A stretch of 64,000 nt of DNA, taken from the NCBI GenBank assembly GCA_034359265.1, contig CP136890.1:81617501-81681500 (forward strand). Reading direction: 5' to 3'. The stretch is from Canna indica. Taxonomy: Eukaryota; Streptophyta; Magnoliopsida; Zingiberales; Cannaceae. The stretch's first letter is position 1, and the number at the start of each line of letters is the position of its first letter. Shown here piece after piece: positions 11,002 through 25,565 of this stretch. Both the position numbers and the translations under genes were made by a program. The notes under the pieces were generated by a model. It made no database searches, was not told the DNA's origin, and saw only the letters and a list, made by a program, of their open reading frames with translations.

Positions 11002-11284
11002 GATTTATTTTTATTTTTTTTATATTGACTTTGTTACTTTGATACTATATATATTTCAGTTTTGTTTTGTTTAGATATTGATACTTAAATTTTGCATTTG
11101 AATAGTTTTTATTCGATTGTGGATAATTATAAATATAAGTATAATTATTTTGATATATATCTAGGTGTATTTGTGATGTGTGAATGGATGTGTGTATGGG
11201 TGTATGGGTATGTGAGTTATGTATCAGATAATGTATCAATGTATTAATAGAAATTTGGAATTTTTAAGTTTCGGTATTAGTATC

Positions 11285-11603
11285 TAGTAATCAGCAACGG
11301 CTTTCCCACGGCCGTCCGTGGGAAAGCCGTTACTAAAAGTATATCAAAGCCGTTGTTGAAGACCTACAACAATGGTCTTTCACTAACGGCGTTGTTACGG
11401 ACACGCGAGCTGTTGCTAATAATTGTTATCAGCAACGGAACCGGGTCCATGGCAAAATCGTTGCTGATAGTATTATTAGCAACGGCCTGACGGCCGTTGC
11501 TGATCCGTTGCTAAATTATCAGCAACACATTTTTCTGCCACGGCTCCGTTGCAACGGGTGGAGCAGTTACACACCGTTGCTGATGCTCATTATTCCAGTA
11601 GTG
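11285..11603 (+). repeat. CACTA B 3' terminus: terminal and subterminal repeats
   Basis: At least eight CAGCAACGG-type subterminal repeats in both orientations, including the palindrome ACGGCTTTCCCACGGCCGTC...GGGAAAGCCGT around 11295-11330, ending in the terminal repeat CCAGTAGTG at 11603, complement CACTACTGG. Confidence 0.85.
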
Positions 11604-12960
11604 ATTCCCGCGAGAGTACCGGGCAGCGTCATTACCACCTCCTGCAATAAATACAAACACAGCACTCCTCAAACAACCTAAGTTCTGATTTCCATTACCT
11701 CCACCTCGAATACCTACTGACTTGAGTCTCAAAGTGTCTTTTGCAGGTCCCTCAGAGTTGCACCTGACCAGGAGAGACACTGAACCGGACCAGACTACTC
11801 CTATCCTCAAGCAACAACATTTGACACTCACTGTGAGGCCGAATAAAACTTATCTATCCCCCAATTGTTGGAATCCGGAGCCAAGTGCTCGCCGACGAAC
11901 GCCAACGGCAACACCCCAGCGGCGATGTTCACCCGCAACCTAGTGACGTTGAAATAGTGAGGAGCGATGCTCCGGCACCAACCAACCTCTCGCTAGAAGC
12001 ATCCCAGCATCGAATAAATGACTCGGAGGCAGAGAACCAACTGTTAGCAGCCCAGGTCGAGAAGCTGACACAATCAGGGGAACAACTCTAGTCCGATCAC
12101 GAGCACCACCCTCGGAGCATGAACAAAGCAACCACTCAAAAAGAATGATACTGGTTTCCATCCTTAGAGATGAGATTTCTAGCACACTCCGCCAAGGACG
12201 AGAGAAAGATTCCAGAGTCACAGAGGTCGCTACTGCTCTTCCTATCGACTCAGGACCCTCCGCCAAACATATCATGATGTTGTGCCTTCCACATAGATTT
12301 AGGTTGCCAACCACTCTGAAACCCTACACTCGTATAGGCGATCTGATCATACATCTGACGATGTTCGGGTTCATGATACTTCTCAACGGAACAATCGTTC
12401 TCGTCCTCTGCAGGGGTTTCTCGACCTTCATGGAGAAAATTGCTCTACTGTGGTTCTTCTCCCTTCGACTAGGATCAATACCCTCTTTCACGGAACTCTC
12501 TCGTGCCTTCGCCAGCTGATTCTCCTCATCACGGATATACTCCAAAATGGAGGACACCCTCCACTACATCAAGCAAGGGCCACATGAGCCCCTGAGGGAT
12601 TACATATGAACGTTCAAAACTGCGTGTGCAAAAATCCTGAATCTCGACCCCCCGAGTCGAGTTCTATTCCATCAAATAAGGGCTGAAGCCTGAATACTTC
12701 GCCGACCATATCACCCTGATGAAAACAAAAGATATGACCGAGTTCTAAGATAAGGTTGCAAGTTTCATAGAGATAGAAGAACTTCGTAAAGCTAGGACGC
12801 CGCCGAGAACAAAAAAGGCCAAAGGCCCATCGAGGGAGGAGAAGACAAAAATCATCACGACCGAGGTCACAGCAGAAGGGGGAGGTCCCCCTCCAGACCC
12901 GTTCCTAGGATCGGCGAGTACACTCCCCTCAACACCAGACGAAAAACAAATATAATTTCT
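11604..12960 (+). pseudogene. Ty3/gypsy gag remnant with the end of its 5' LTR
   Basis: 11604-11800 matches the LTR at 13250-13712 (shared CCCGCGAGA, AATAAATACA, AGTGTCTTTT, GACACTGAACCGGACCAGA), so it is the end of a 5' LTR whose beginning was displaced when the CACTA element inserted. A gag-type region follows: LADERQRQHPSGDV and SEAENQLLAAQVEKLTQ (11885-12091), then FRLPTTLKPYTRIGDLIIHL and LGSIPSFTELSRAF (12145-12519), the retrotransposon gag core fold, and in another frame KNLNLDPPS-like sequence to about 12950. Frames change several times and no protease or polymerase follows. Capsid protein function is known for the family; this copy is dead. Confidence 0.65.
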
Positions 12961-13249
12961 TAAATTAATTTTGGCTTGTTATCTTGTCCCAGACTTGGTC
13001 GGTGTCCTGTCCCGGGGCTAGTTTTGCAAAACAAACGAGGACACTAGCCGATGTCATGTCTAGTCCCTCATTTTTTTTGCAAAACAAATAGGCCCTAAAA
13101 CAATTATAAACAAAAGTCTCTAACTCATTCGAAACTTTTGCCCAAATCCTATAAAATTAATTTTAAATTAAAACAATGAAATATTTTTTATCCAAAATAT
13201 TTTTATAGACTCTAGCACATCTTTTATATCATATATATTGAACTAGACT

Positions 13250-13712
13250 AGAACTATTAGACCCGCGATCGAATTAAACCCAGCAGCACCCCACAAGTTA
13301 CCTCGAGCCAAACCAATCGGCTCTGCCCGGGGGCTCCACCCGGCTACACTCCAAAACAAGGCTCTAGCCAAACAAGGCGGCTCCATCCAAGGACCCCATC
13401 TGGCCATACATGGACATCCACGTCCTTCTTTATCACGAGAGATACGCCATTAACAAATTCGTCATCTCCGAGATCGCCATCGACTCATTCTGATCAACAT
13501 CCCCGCGAGATTATTGAGTGGCGTCATCGCCTCCGACCACCTAGAATAAATACAGACACGGCATGCCTCAAGTAACCCTAAGTTTTAATTTTAATTACCT
13601 CCATCTTGTAGTCCCACTAACTTGGGCGTCATAGTGTCTTTTACAGATCCCCCCTCCCCCGGCTTCGAAACAGATAAGAAGAGACACCGAACCGGACCAG
13701 AATACTCTGACA
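13250..13712 (+). mobile_element. Gypsy LTR (3' LTR or solo LTR) of the gag remnant family
   Basis: Homologous to 11604-11810 over its last 210 bp and ending CTCTGACA at 13712. The left edge is approximate. It sits inside an AT-rich repeat copied at 13090-13240 and 14170-14370. Confidence 0.55.
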
Positions 13713-15100
13713 TATATATATATATAGTTTTATAAATATAATTAAATTTTATTTTATATAATTATAAAACTATTATAAACAAAAGTCTTTTAACTTTTTT
13801 TTTGCAAATAAAACATAAAACTATATTAGTCTAAGATAATCGGGACCATCACGATCCCTTACAATAATTTGTTCTAATTCAGGTGATCGCACAAGTGATC
13901 AAACCTGAGAAGAACCATGAGATCTTGCAAAGTTTGCAGTCCAATGAGTTACTTTATTATACTCCCGATAAACAAATTTGAATTATTCAAAATTACAAGA
14001 TGACAATAAATCAAAAATATCAGAAACAATAGCTTGAATTATCTAATTCGGGCAAGTGCGCTGGGACAATCCATCCATTAGAATTTTTGAATCAGATTAA
14101 AAAATAATATCATTGTAGTTCATCTACAAGGCAAGGAGAGAAGCTTCTTTTACGGCTAAGGATAAAAGTTTTTAACTCATTAGAGACTATCCAAAGCCTA
14201 TAAAATTAATTTTAAATTAAAATAATAAAATATTCTTTGTCCAAAATATTTTTAAAACTCTAGAACGTCTCTTTATATCACATATATATTATAAATTAAA
14301 TTTTATTTTTATAATTATAAAATGATTATAAACAAAAGTCTCTAACGCATTAGAAATTTTTATCCAAAGTCTATAATAATTTCATAATTTTAAAAAAAAA
14401 AATAATTAATGAATTAAATTTTTAATGATACAAAAGATATATTATGATCTTAAAAAATTACATCAAAATATTTTATAATTTTTAATTTAATTTTATAAAC
14501 TTTGTGCAAAAAAAATTTATGCATTAGAGAATTTGAAAATATTTTTTTTGACTCTAATCTTTTTTTTATCATAAAAACTATTTCATAAATTAAATTATTT
14601 TTTATATTTTTTATATATTTTTTACTTTTATGTCAAGTTAGAGATTTTTGCCATAGATAAAAATGAGTATCCGAAAGATTACATTTTGGATTTGGAAATT
14701 ATCACCCTCAAAATTCGGATATGGGCCTGGTCTCACCTCTCCAAAATTCGGATTTGGAAAATATCTCCAAATTTTTAATATTAAATATTTGTTATAAAAA
14801 TCTTTAAGTATTTCAAATACTTCGGCTACAAGAACGAAAGGGGTAAAATCATAAATCATATATTTTAGTTACGAGTTTAAAACTTCACGCATCCTATTCA
14901 AATTTTGAGATTTTTCTATAATTTTTTTTAGATTTGGAAAAAGTTCTTGTTATTTAACAGGGATAAGATCGTAGTCATAAATCCTCCGCTGACTCCAATC
15001 CAAGAAAGTACTTTCTTGTCTGCCGGTTTCCAAAACTTTCCTGCAAATTTGCACACCATAATTTATAACGGAGAAGAAAGCTGAAGACAACTTAGTAGGA
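13713..15100. repeat. AT-rich repeats without genes
   Basis: Contains a further copy of an AT-rich repeat also seen at 13090-13240 (shared AACAAAAGTCTCTAAC, TATAAAATTAATTTTAAATT and GTCCAAAATATTTTTA), here at about 14160-14370. No coding region or RNA gene recognised. Confidence 0.5.
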
Positions 15101-15459
15101 CTACGCGTCGAAAGTGAAATTATTGCAACGGTCCCGCGCGGTAATGGCGACGGCGGACAGCTGCTTCTTCCGGGTTCGCGGTAAATCTAATAGCCAACCA
15201 ATGGCGTCTCAGGAAACCGGATGACCTTCGCCTTGTCCGCCAATAGCGTTGCAGATAAGGCGAGCGCGTGGGCTACGTGACACCGAAAAAGTGTGCGCGC
15301 CGAGTGACCCACCACCGTCCCAAAAAGTGCACCTCCGGGGTGCCACGACCCCGACTGATCTTCTTTATCTACTAAAATATCACCACCGCTCATCAGATCG
15401 ATATCTGCAGAAGTGGATTTGAGCTTTGTTTGATATTTCCACCTTCGTCGAGTTCAGTA
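15100..15459 (+). promoter_or_regulatory. Upstream region and 5' UTR of the CONSTANS-like gene
   Basis: GC content rises here. A CCAAT-type box (AGCCAACCAATGG) lies at about 15190-15205. I see no convincing TATA box. No start codon intervenes in frame before 15460. Confidence 0.3.
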
Positions 15460-16739
15460 ATGAACGTTTTCAAGAAGAAGAAAGCGGTGGCAGTGACTGC
15501 GGCGGGCGCGAAGACCGCCCGCGCGTGTGATGGTTGTGCCCGCCGCCGGGCGCGTTGGTACTGCGTGGCCGACGACGCTTTCCTCTGCCAGAGCTGCGAC
15601 GCCGCCGTCCATTCGGCCAACCCCGTCGCCCGCCGCCACCGTCGCCTCCGCCTGCAGGGCACGACGTGCGCGGTTGGGGATGCATCGGTCCCGTCTTGGC
15701 CCAAGCGCAAGGCGCGGACGCCGCGGCCGCACCGCCGTCATGCTAAGCCGCGCTCTCGAGCATGGCGGGCGACACTGACGGTGGTGCCGGAGTCTTCGGT
15801 CGACGATACGGAGGCGGAGGAGCAGCTCTTGTATTGCGTTCCGGTGTTCGACCCGGCCGTAGCGGAATTCCGCTCCCCGCCATCTTCTAGCGATGAAGCC
15901 AAGCCGGCGATGGAGGTACCGGATTGCTCCCCTGCGTCCACCGCCACCGCCGATGCCGCGTACGTCCCATCGGAGATGGAGCTCGCCGAGTTCGCAGCCG
16001 ACATGGAAAACCTGCCCGGCGGAGGTCTAGAAGCGAGTCATGGCAACTACTTCACGGTGGAGAAGCTGGGACTGGTAGAGTCAATGGAAAGCAACGTCGA
16101 GGCAGCGCGTACGAAGAAGGAGAAAACCGATGACACTGAAGAACAAAGCCAAGTCGAACTGGAAATCGGCGTGCCAGCGGTGACGCCGAACATAGCAGGC
16201 TTCAGCTGGCCGCCAGGGTCGTCGTCGTCGACCGCCGATGAGGAGGAATTCGAAGAAGTGACCAAGAAAACCAAACTGAGGCTAGACTACGAGTCGGTCA
16301 TCGCCGCATGGTCGAGACACGGCGCGTCGCCATGGACCGACGGCGAACGGCCTGATATTAATCTCGAAAGCTGTTGGCCCGAGCACCTGGTAAGCTTCGA
16401 ACTAGTAGAATATAATCTATACATGACGTTATCAAGTGTTCGACGAAATGAAATTTGTGTCTTGTCTTTTGTTATGGACGAAAGGATGTCTTGATGGGGG
16501 AAGGCGGGTCAGTGGGCGGCGACGGCGACATGGGAGAAGAAGGACAGGTGGATGAGGGGAGGCAGGCGAAGGTGACGAGGTACCGGGAGAAGCGGCAGAT
16601 GAGGCTCTTCTCTAAGAAGATACGGTACGAGGTGCGGAAGCTGAACGCGGAGAAGCGGCCAAGGATTAAGGGCCGGTTCGTGAAGTGTGCTGCGCAACCA
16701 GTCTTTGCTCACAAGTCACCCACGAGACAAATAAATTAA
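15460..16739 (+). CDS. COL16: CONSTANS-like group III transcription regulator (one B-box plus CCT), two exons
   Basis: Exon 1 is 15460-16389 and exon 2 is 16485-16739; the 95 bp intron has donor CTG|GTAAGC and acceptor AAAG|GATG, phase 0. The protein is 394 residues. Residues 23-65 form a B-box zinc finger (C23, C26, C35, D38, C43, C46, H51, H60), used for protein contacts. Residues about 342-380 are the CCT domain ([20 protein letters not shown]), which binds NF-Y partners and DNA and carries nuclear targeting. One B-box plus CCT, with [11 protein letters not shown] before the intron, places it in group III (COL6/COL16/BBX14-17 type), linked in other plants to light, chlorophyll and growth control. 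The symbol marks the subgroup, not a proven ortholog. The start is the only ATG giving a complete B-box. Exon 1 is strikingly GC-rich. Confidence 0.9.
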
Positions 16740-17565
16740 TCTTTGCTTAGTAAATAGCAGTCTGGTAAATATTATATTTGGTTCGATAAATATGTTGGAA
16801 AGAAATGAACTTGGCACCCTCGAGCACAGTCCTCTTCGATTCACCGGAGAGTGAAAACAGAGCGCACTCCTTGCATCGTTTATTGAACCTAAAATGTTTT
16901 AGCGGGAGGAAGTATCAACTGCAGAGTTTTTCTCTGTAAAAAAGGTTCCAATTTGCATTAGGGTAGATCAATAATATCAAGACGATTGATTTCTTCTTTA
17001 TACATTGGCATGGTAATAATTTGATCAGTTCTTTGGTAAAAAAAAAATTTTAATTGATCAGTTCCTAATGATGGCATTTGATTTTTGCAATTGATAGCAA
17101 ACCAAGACATGGTTTTAAGTCAATTGAGAAAGCAGCTCTTCCTCTTTTTAATGTACTTTGAAATCACACATGTTTACTATTTTTTAAACAGTAACTTATA
17201 AAAGCTAATGCTGACCTTTAGTCCGGCATGACTACTGTGGCATTCTTTTTGCATACGTGGGAAGAATGTCAAAGTCATGGTTAAACCTTTTAACCACTGG
17301 TCACAGATAGTAAACCTTTTCGATGGTTTTTGATAAGTTCTCTGACAAAATAAAGATGAGAATCAAAGGCTTATCTACTTGCTATGAGAACAATCAATCA
17401 TAAAAACCATGCATCTTTTAAAATGTGAAATAGATAAAAGGTTCACCACCAAATGATAGTGACAAAAGAAAATTCGAAGTGTTCTAACATAACACAACTA
17501 CATAAAGAAAACACAAACTGGAAAATTACAAGGCCGATATCATCACAAGGCCGGCATGCTTCTTG
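16740..17565. other. Intergenic region between two convergent genes
   Basis: Must contain the 3' UTRs and polyadenylation sites of the CONSTANS-like gene (+) and the 14-3-3 gene (-). AT-rich; no further gene or repeat recognised. Confidence 0.5.
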
Positions 17566-20380
<2,815 letters not shown>

Positions 20381-20411
20381 CCTTCCTATTTATAAATCTA
20401 GCAATCTGGTC

Positions 20412-21217
20412 CTGCAAATAAACAGATCCGGCAAAAAACCACTATATTCAATCTACTTTCTATCTCCTCAAAATAGAATCATGATGTTACAATTAACAAA
20501 TACAAAGAGAATATTCTGTTTTATGATTTCATCTACATTGACAAGAAACACTAAAGCATAATATTTGAAAGAAAAGAGAGAGAAACCTTTGCATAGCATC
20601 TAGAAGTTTAACCACAATATAAAGACAGCATTCTTTTAATTTTTAGTTCCATTTTGATCTGTAGGAACTAAAAACAAGAAAATATTTGCAAAATAGCATA
20701 TTGGATATTCGACTATCAAATACAAGGATAATATCATTAGTTGTAATTTCTCTCTTGATCTACAATAAAAACTAAAAATCGGTACCCGAGGGAGAGAGAA
20801 CATTTGCAAAATATCATCTTTATCCTCACAGTTCATCTAATAAATAATCAAACGTTTTCTCTGAAACAAAGAAGATTGAGAACAGCTAAGAATCTTGTCC
20901 ACCAAAAAATAGAGAAAGTCTCATTTTTCCCTCAGAATGGGAGTCAGGAATTCTTCATCCAGATCTATACATCCGACCATTTGTAATAAACCAGCATTAG
21001 TTCAACAAATCAAAAACTTGGTCAAAACATAAAGAACCGAAGATATCACATAGATTACAGCAGAAAAATAGAAACAATTACGATGAGCGGAAAAAGCCCA
21101 CCTTAGAGGGCAAACACCAGACCGATTCGACGACAGAAATGGCGGACGAAGAACGGATGTCAAAATAACAATAGAAGAAACCAAAACGAGAGTGGGAGAG
21201 AGCATTAGAAAAGGCAC
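20412..21217 (-). other. 5' UTR intron of the 14-3-3 gene (predicted)
   Basis: The leader just before the 14-3-3 ATG is preceded by an acceptor (TTTATTTGCAG|GACC, exon from 20411). A good donor (CCAAG|GTGCC) lies at 21218/21217, followed upstream by a pyrimidine-rich exon and a TATA box. The 806 bp between contain no conserved coding frame. Confidence 0.6.
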
Positions 21218-21302
21218 CTTGGCAATGGATCGGCGGATTGAAGAACGCGGAAAACCCTGCGCGAGACTCTCTCCACTTTCCCCTCTTTAGGTTTGGTTTA
21301 TA
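21218..21302 (-). promoter_or_regulatory. Core promoter and non-coding first exon of the 14-3-3 gene
   Basis: TATAAACC on the minus strand at 21295-21302 is placed to start transcription near 21265. The leader exon is rich in CT and CGC and ends at the donor at 21218. Confidence 0.55.
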
Positions 21303-21713
21303 TTAGCGCTCTCAAGTAGATATAAAAATCAACTTGCCCACATGCGGTTAATAGCCAATGACGTGGAGACACGTGGTTTATATGATATTTCTGCATGCAG
21401 TGACAAAAAGATTCCATCACCCTCCGCCTTGAACGAAAATGATGCAATATTTTTGAATTTCAAGTGAATGTCTCTGTCTCACGACTCTCACTCTGTTTAC
21501 CAAAACAAAATTTAACTAAATAAAAGAATCCAAAGGTAAAATTGTACCATTAAAATACAAATCTTTAAATTATAATCAACATTTAGGCGACTCTAATATT
21601 TTAATTTGGCACATAAAAGCAGACAAAACCCTCTTCAAATGTGTGAAATCATTTAACAAGAATGTTTGACTAAATGGTATATATGTGTGCCCTAGACGGT
21701 AAGATGTTGTCCA
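21303..21713. other. Upstream region of the 14-3-3 gene
   Basis: Contains ACGTGG twice near 21361-21375 (GACGTGGAGACACGTGG), G-box/ABRE-like cores about 60 bp upstream of the TATA box. No gene recognised. Confidence 0.4.
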
Positions 21714-22580
21714 GAGTGTTTGGTTGCCCGCAAGTGTAAATGCTTCAAGAAGTATTTAGATGCAAAATTAAATATTCGCGAAAAAATTTTGCAGTCTATT
21801 ATTTGGTTGCCCACAATTAGAGTTACAATTTTCTGTTTGCAAGTGTTTGGTTGACCACAAATAAAAATTTCAATTACACTTGCAATTAGCATATGCACAT
21901 CTAAGTCTGACATTTTTGGCTTGGCCTGATAGCCCGACATGATAAAATTGTGCTCGGACCGCCCGTTATTGTTCTCAGATCGTTATCGAGCCAATTCGAT
22001 AAGGCCCGGACAAATATTGAGCCAGCCTGATAAGGTCTGAACAAATATCGGGTCATGCACGATTTTTGTTCGGGTCGAGTAAACTCGGCTCGATATCTCC
22101 TGCCCGACACGACTTGTCGGGTCCAATAGGAGTTCAACGAAATTTAGAAGCAATAACAAGCAAATAAAGGCAAAATAGTAAATCTATCATTTTACCAAAA
22201 AATAATTCATCGACTACGACGAAATCGATCCGACCCAGAATAATATTATTTTATATTCTAAATCATCATTTACTTAGTACAACACTATTTTATATTACTT
22301 AATTATTTATCAAAATAAATTAATAATTTTTATTATTATATAATACCAAAAATTATAATAAAAAAATCTACCAAACGACATCAGATCTAAAATCCGACAC
22401 TACAATCGTGTTCCGCACGCGAAAATCTATAACTTTGATAATTATCTCGTCTCCATCCGACGACTCGAAGTTGCCCAAATTAATTATTTTATAATGCTTA
22501 AATTATTGTATTTGCACCAAATAAATTAATATATCTATTTATCGTGAGTAGAGTTGCAATATGAACAATCAAATGCCCCT
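21714..22580 (+). mobile_element. MITE-like element with internal GC-rich repeats, copy 1
   Basis: Begins GTGTTTGGTTGCCCGCAAG and ends CAATCAAATGCCCC, which pair as an imperfect terminal inverted repeat. It shares GTTTGGTTGACCACAAAT, AATTACACTTGCAA and CATCAGATCTAAAATC with the direct copy at 25566-26397. The middle (21905-22130) holds CCCGACA and TCGGGTC-rich repeats. No protein. Confidence 0.65.
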
Positions 22581-23559
22581 AAAAGCCCCCTAAGAGAAGC
22601 AATTAATTGAAGTCAACCAGAAAAAACAACAGATTTGAGAAAGAAGACTTTCAGCAGTGAGGTTGGCTTCCCACTAATAATGCCAGTTTAAGCTTCATTA
22701 AATTATGTAACTTCAATTAAGACCAAGTTTTGATAATCTAAAGGGAACTTCAAAGTTCAAACACGACTCTATATTGATAAATATGTGTCACATGAAGCAC
22801 AAGATAGAATTTAATTGGAAATGAGCAAATTAAGTCACATGTTTTTGTTGCCAAAAGAATAATAGTATTCAGGATTTCCAGCTACCAACCTCTTTTGACT
22901 CTCCAAAATTATATAGCTCAGAAACCTTTACAGCTCTTCTTCTTATCCTATACACATGATGATAATATCTGTCAGAAAGTAGGCAACATTCAACTTTGCG
23001 TGGTCTGCATGAATGATTTTTAGTCATAAGAAAGCCTTTAAAATGTCATACAAATAAATGAATAATAAAAGTTTGAACTTTTCTCCTGTAAATTAATAAA
23101 AGAAACTCGGAGAAGAAGAGATTGGAGACTTGATCCTGTGGCTGGTTAGTAACAGCAGATGAAATGAAAAATCAGTAAGGATAATTTGTTTATAAGATGC
23201 AACTTATATAGTCATTGTTCTGGTTTTCTATTAGTGTTGAAAGAACATATATATATAAACGAGCGCAAATTAAATTAGAGATGGGAGTGCATGAAATTTT
23301 GATCATTATTTGGAGATTTGAGCTGATATATAGATGCGGTTTACTTAGAGATGATTGCTCTTTTTTTTACTCGATTGAGAGATACAAGCGAGTGGTAGAG
23401 GGAGAAGAAAAGGACAAGAGTTAGATAAAATCAAAACAAGGACAAGACCTAAGACCAAATCAAACAACAAAACATCAGCCAACAACCATCAAGCAACAAA
23501 TTAACAACACAACCACCGCTGCAGGAGAAGGAGGTCATCTAGCAAGAGCCCTCCTTCAA
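22581..23559. other. Gene-free stretch
   Basis: AT-rich sequence with no recognisable gene, RNA or repeat. Short open frames at 23215-23424 show no family features. Confidence 0.4.
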
Positions 23560-24870
23560 TGGCGAGCTCGGTGGTGGTCCTTTTGTCCACACTAAAGCTC
23601 CGAACGTGAAGCTCATGCCAAACTTTTCAACGCCAAACCATAATAATCGGGAAACGTCGAAGTTTCATTTTCCGAGGGAACCCACAGGCAGCTCTCCAAG
23701 GTTTGTAGGTGATCGGAAAGAAGAGAATCTTATTGATATTGAGTAACAAGCTCCCGTCTTGAGTTGTAAAGATGCATTGTCGTAAAAAGTGTTGATGAGA
23801 TCCGGCTTGCAACCCACACAGCACATAGGTGGTATATATCCAGTTGTGGGATCCAGCAAGAGAGCCTATCCTTGGTTGGCAATCTTTTGCATTCAGGAAT
23901 TTCGTGCTAAATGGGCCATCGGAGGACCACCTCCAAACGAATTTTTCCTCCCCATAATGATGCAGGAGTGGATCCAAGCCTAGGACGAGCATTGTGAGTT
24001 GATCAACCGTCACAAAATTTGAGAAAGTGATGTGCTAGCCAATAATCTCGCCAAAAGTGTTCACCTCCTTAGCATCTATGAGTCTATGACAAAGCCTAGA
24101 GGGTATTGGACCAAGGAGAGATTTGGATATTATCTTTCAAACATGTATCGTTGAGCCACGGGTCTAACCACAGTCTAGTGGCCCCACTATTGCCAATATG
24201 AAACTCGAGCGATGAACTGAAAAGGTCAAGCACCTTCTACAAACTTCTCCAGATTGGGGACAGGGTATGTGGTATAGGGCAGCCCAAACAAAATAGAAGT
24301 GGATATAGCGATGTCATCAAATCACACTAGAGCATCTCTTTCCTGATTTTCAGCTTCCACATCCACTTAACAATTCTAGCTTGATTATGAGTATGCAGGT
24401 CAAGGATATTGAGCCCACCGGATTTAACGGGGCAATACATGGCATCCCAATTGATCAATTAAGCAATTGACCTTGGAGTGCGGGGAAGAGGAGCCCGCCT
24501 AGAAGAAACAACATCTTCGTTTATCGACTTGTCGGATGACTCAAGCTGGTGCTTCAAAAATCGAGAAGAGATACCAAACCTAGCTGGTAAGTACACTATT
24601 GACTAGCGTGGGACGCCCGGCTCTTGAGAGTAGACGTCCTTGCCGAGAAGCAAGATATTGTCCATCTTTGTGATAATTTTGGTCCAATCTTCCTTGGTAG
24701 GTTTGCTCACATTTAGAGGAATTCCCAAATAATTTATAGGTAGTTGGCTCGCAGAGCATCCCAAAATTGTTGCGGCTCGGCTTTGGTGGCATCACCTTGA
24801 AAATGAATTACCTTTATTTTCTCCGCATTAATATTGAGACCTTAGGATAGCTCGAAGCATTTGAGGAGCA
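23560..24870 (-). pseudogene. L1-type LINE ORF2 remnant: end of reverse transcriptase and zinc-binding region
   Basis: Reading leftwards, about 24795-24580 encodes the end of the reverse transcriptase (a YLGIPLNVSKPTKEDW-like stretch across two frames, then LVNSVLTS). Further left (about 24013-23627) comes the zinc-binding region typical of plant LINE polyproteins (EEKFVWRWSSDGPFSTKFLN). Frames change repeatedly and stops are frequent, so this is an old dead copy. The catalytic core (FADD motif) would lie upstream and is absent. No poly(A) tail or target duplication could be identified. It differs from the plus-strand LINE at 28398 and is more degraded. Confidence 0.7.
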
Positions 24871-25484
24871 GGTGAAAGAACCTCAACGAGGAATCTGAGT
24901 CTATGATTACATAAATTTACTCTAATAACCTCTTTGAATTCCTTTACCAGGATAGACCATGATCAAATTTCATTGGACGTCAACGGGTACAAACTGACCA
25001 AAATATATAATCAACATGATATAAGAAGACCAAATTGCAGTTAATAGCATCTACAAGGATTGAAAATGACCAAATTGCAATCACTATGCCTTTTCTGTAT
25101 AAGAAGAATGTGAATTTGTTCTACGTTGAATCATATTAAAGTTCTCCGAAAAAGAAAAAGATACAAATTGATAGAGTTAGTTACAATTTTTTTAAAGACA
25201 ATTCATTTTATTTATATAAAAATCAATAAACATTCGTACATAGTACATACGATATATAATTTTAAAATTTAGCATTCTAACGATGACAGCCATATAGTAG
25301 GAGAAAATTATTAAATTGTCCAATTTTTAGGGAAGAGTTTTATATACAAGAAATGTAAATAATATATATTATTACAAAACTTAAGGAAGGCAAACTTCAC
25401 TTTTGCACACTATTTATTTCTTTCAAGAGGCCATATTTAAGACAAAGAGTCACAACCGTTGATTACAAATGTCGTTGACTATCG
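24871..25484. other. Gene-free stretch
   Basis: AT-rich; may hold the 5' continuation of the LINE remnant at its left edge, otherwise nothing recognised. Confidence 0.35.
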
Positions 25485-25565
25485 GTACATGAGAAATACT
25501 AAAAAATATATAGGTAAACCAAAATTAGATTTGACATGCTTTTTCCTAGCTCAGAACTTCATTAA
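25485..25565 (+). repeat. Local duplicated segment, copy interrupted by a MITE
   Basis: Shares GGTACATGAGAAAT, AACCAAAATTAGATTTGACA and the following TGCTTTT-CCTAGCT-AGAACTTC with 27695-27780. Here a MITE-like element follows directly; there the sequence runs on without it. Confidence 0.75.

Larger units (their letters stand above)
5865..11603 (+). mobile_element. CACTA (En/Spm) transposon B, 5' terminus missing
   Basis: Copy B reads rightwards with the same order as copy A: subterminal repeats (about 5870-6005), AT-rich leader, tandem repeats (6499-6655), hairpin (6880-7012), tnp2 transposase (about 7100-10115), TnpA-like gene (about 10116-11001), AT-rich tail, 3' subterminal repeats (11285-11590) and a terminal repeat ending CAGTAGTG at 11603. 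It is defective: the 5' end is truncated, 492 bp are deleted at the junction of the two genes, and frameshifts interrupt tnp2. Its 3' end abuts gypsy-type LTR sequence, showing insertion into an older retrotransposon. Confidence 0.9.

Noticed and set aside
15454..16274. Several antisense and alternate-frame ORFs over the CONSTANS-like exon
   Set aside because: They follow from high GC content; none has a domain, and the sense frame has a complete B-box.
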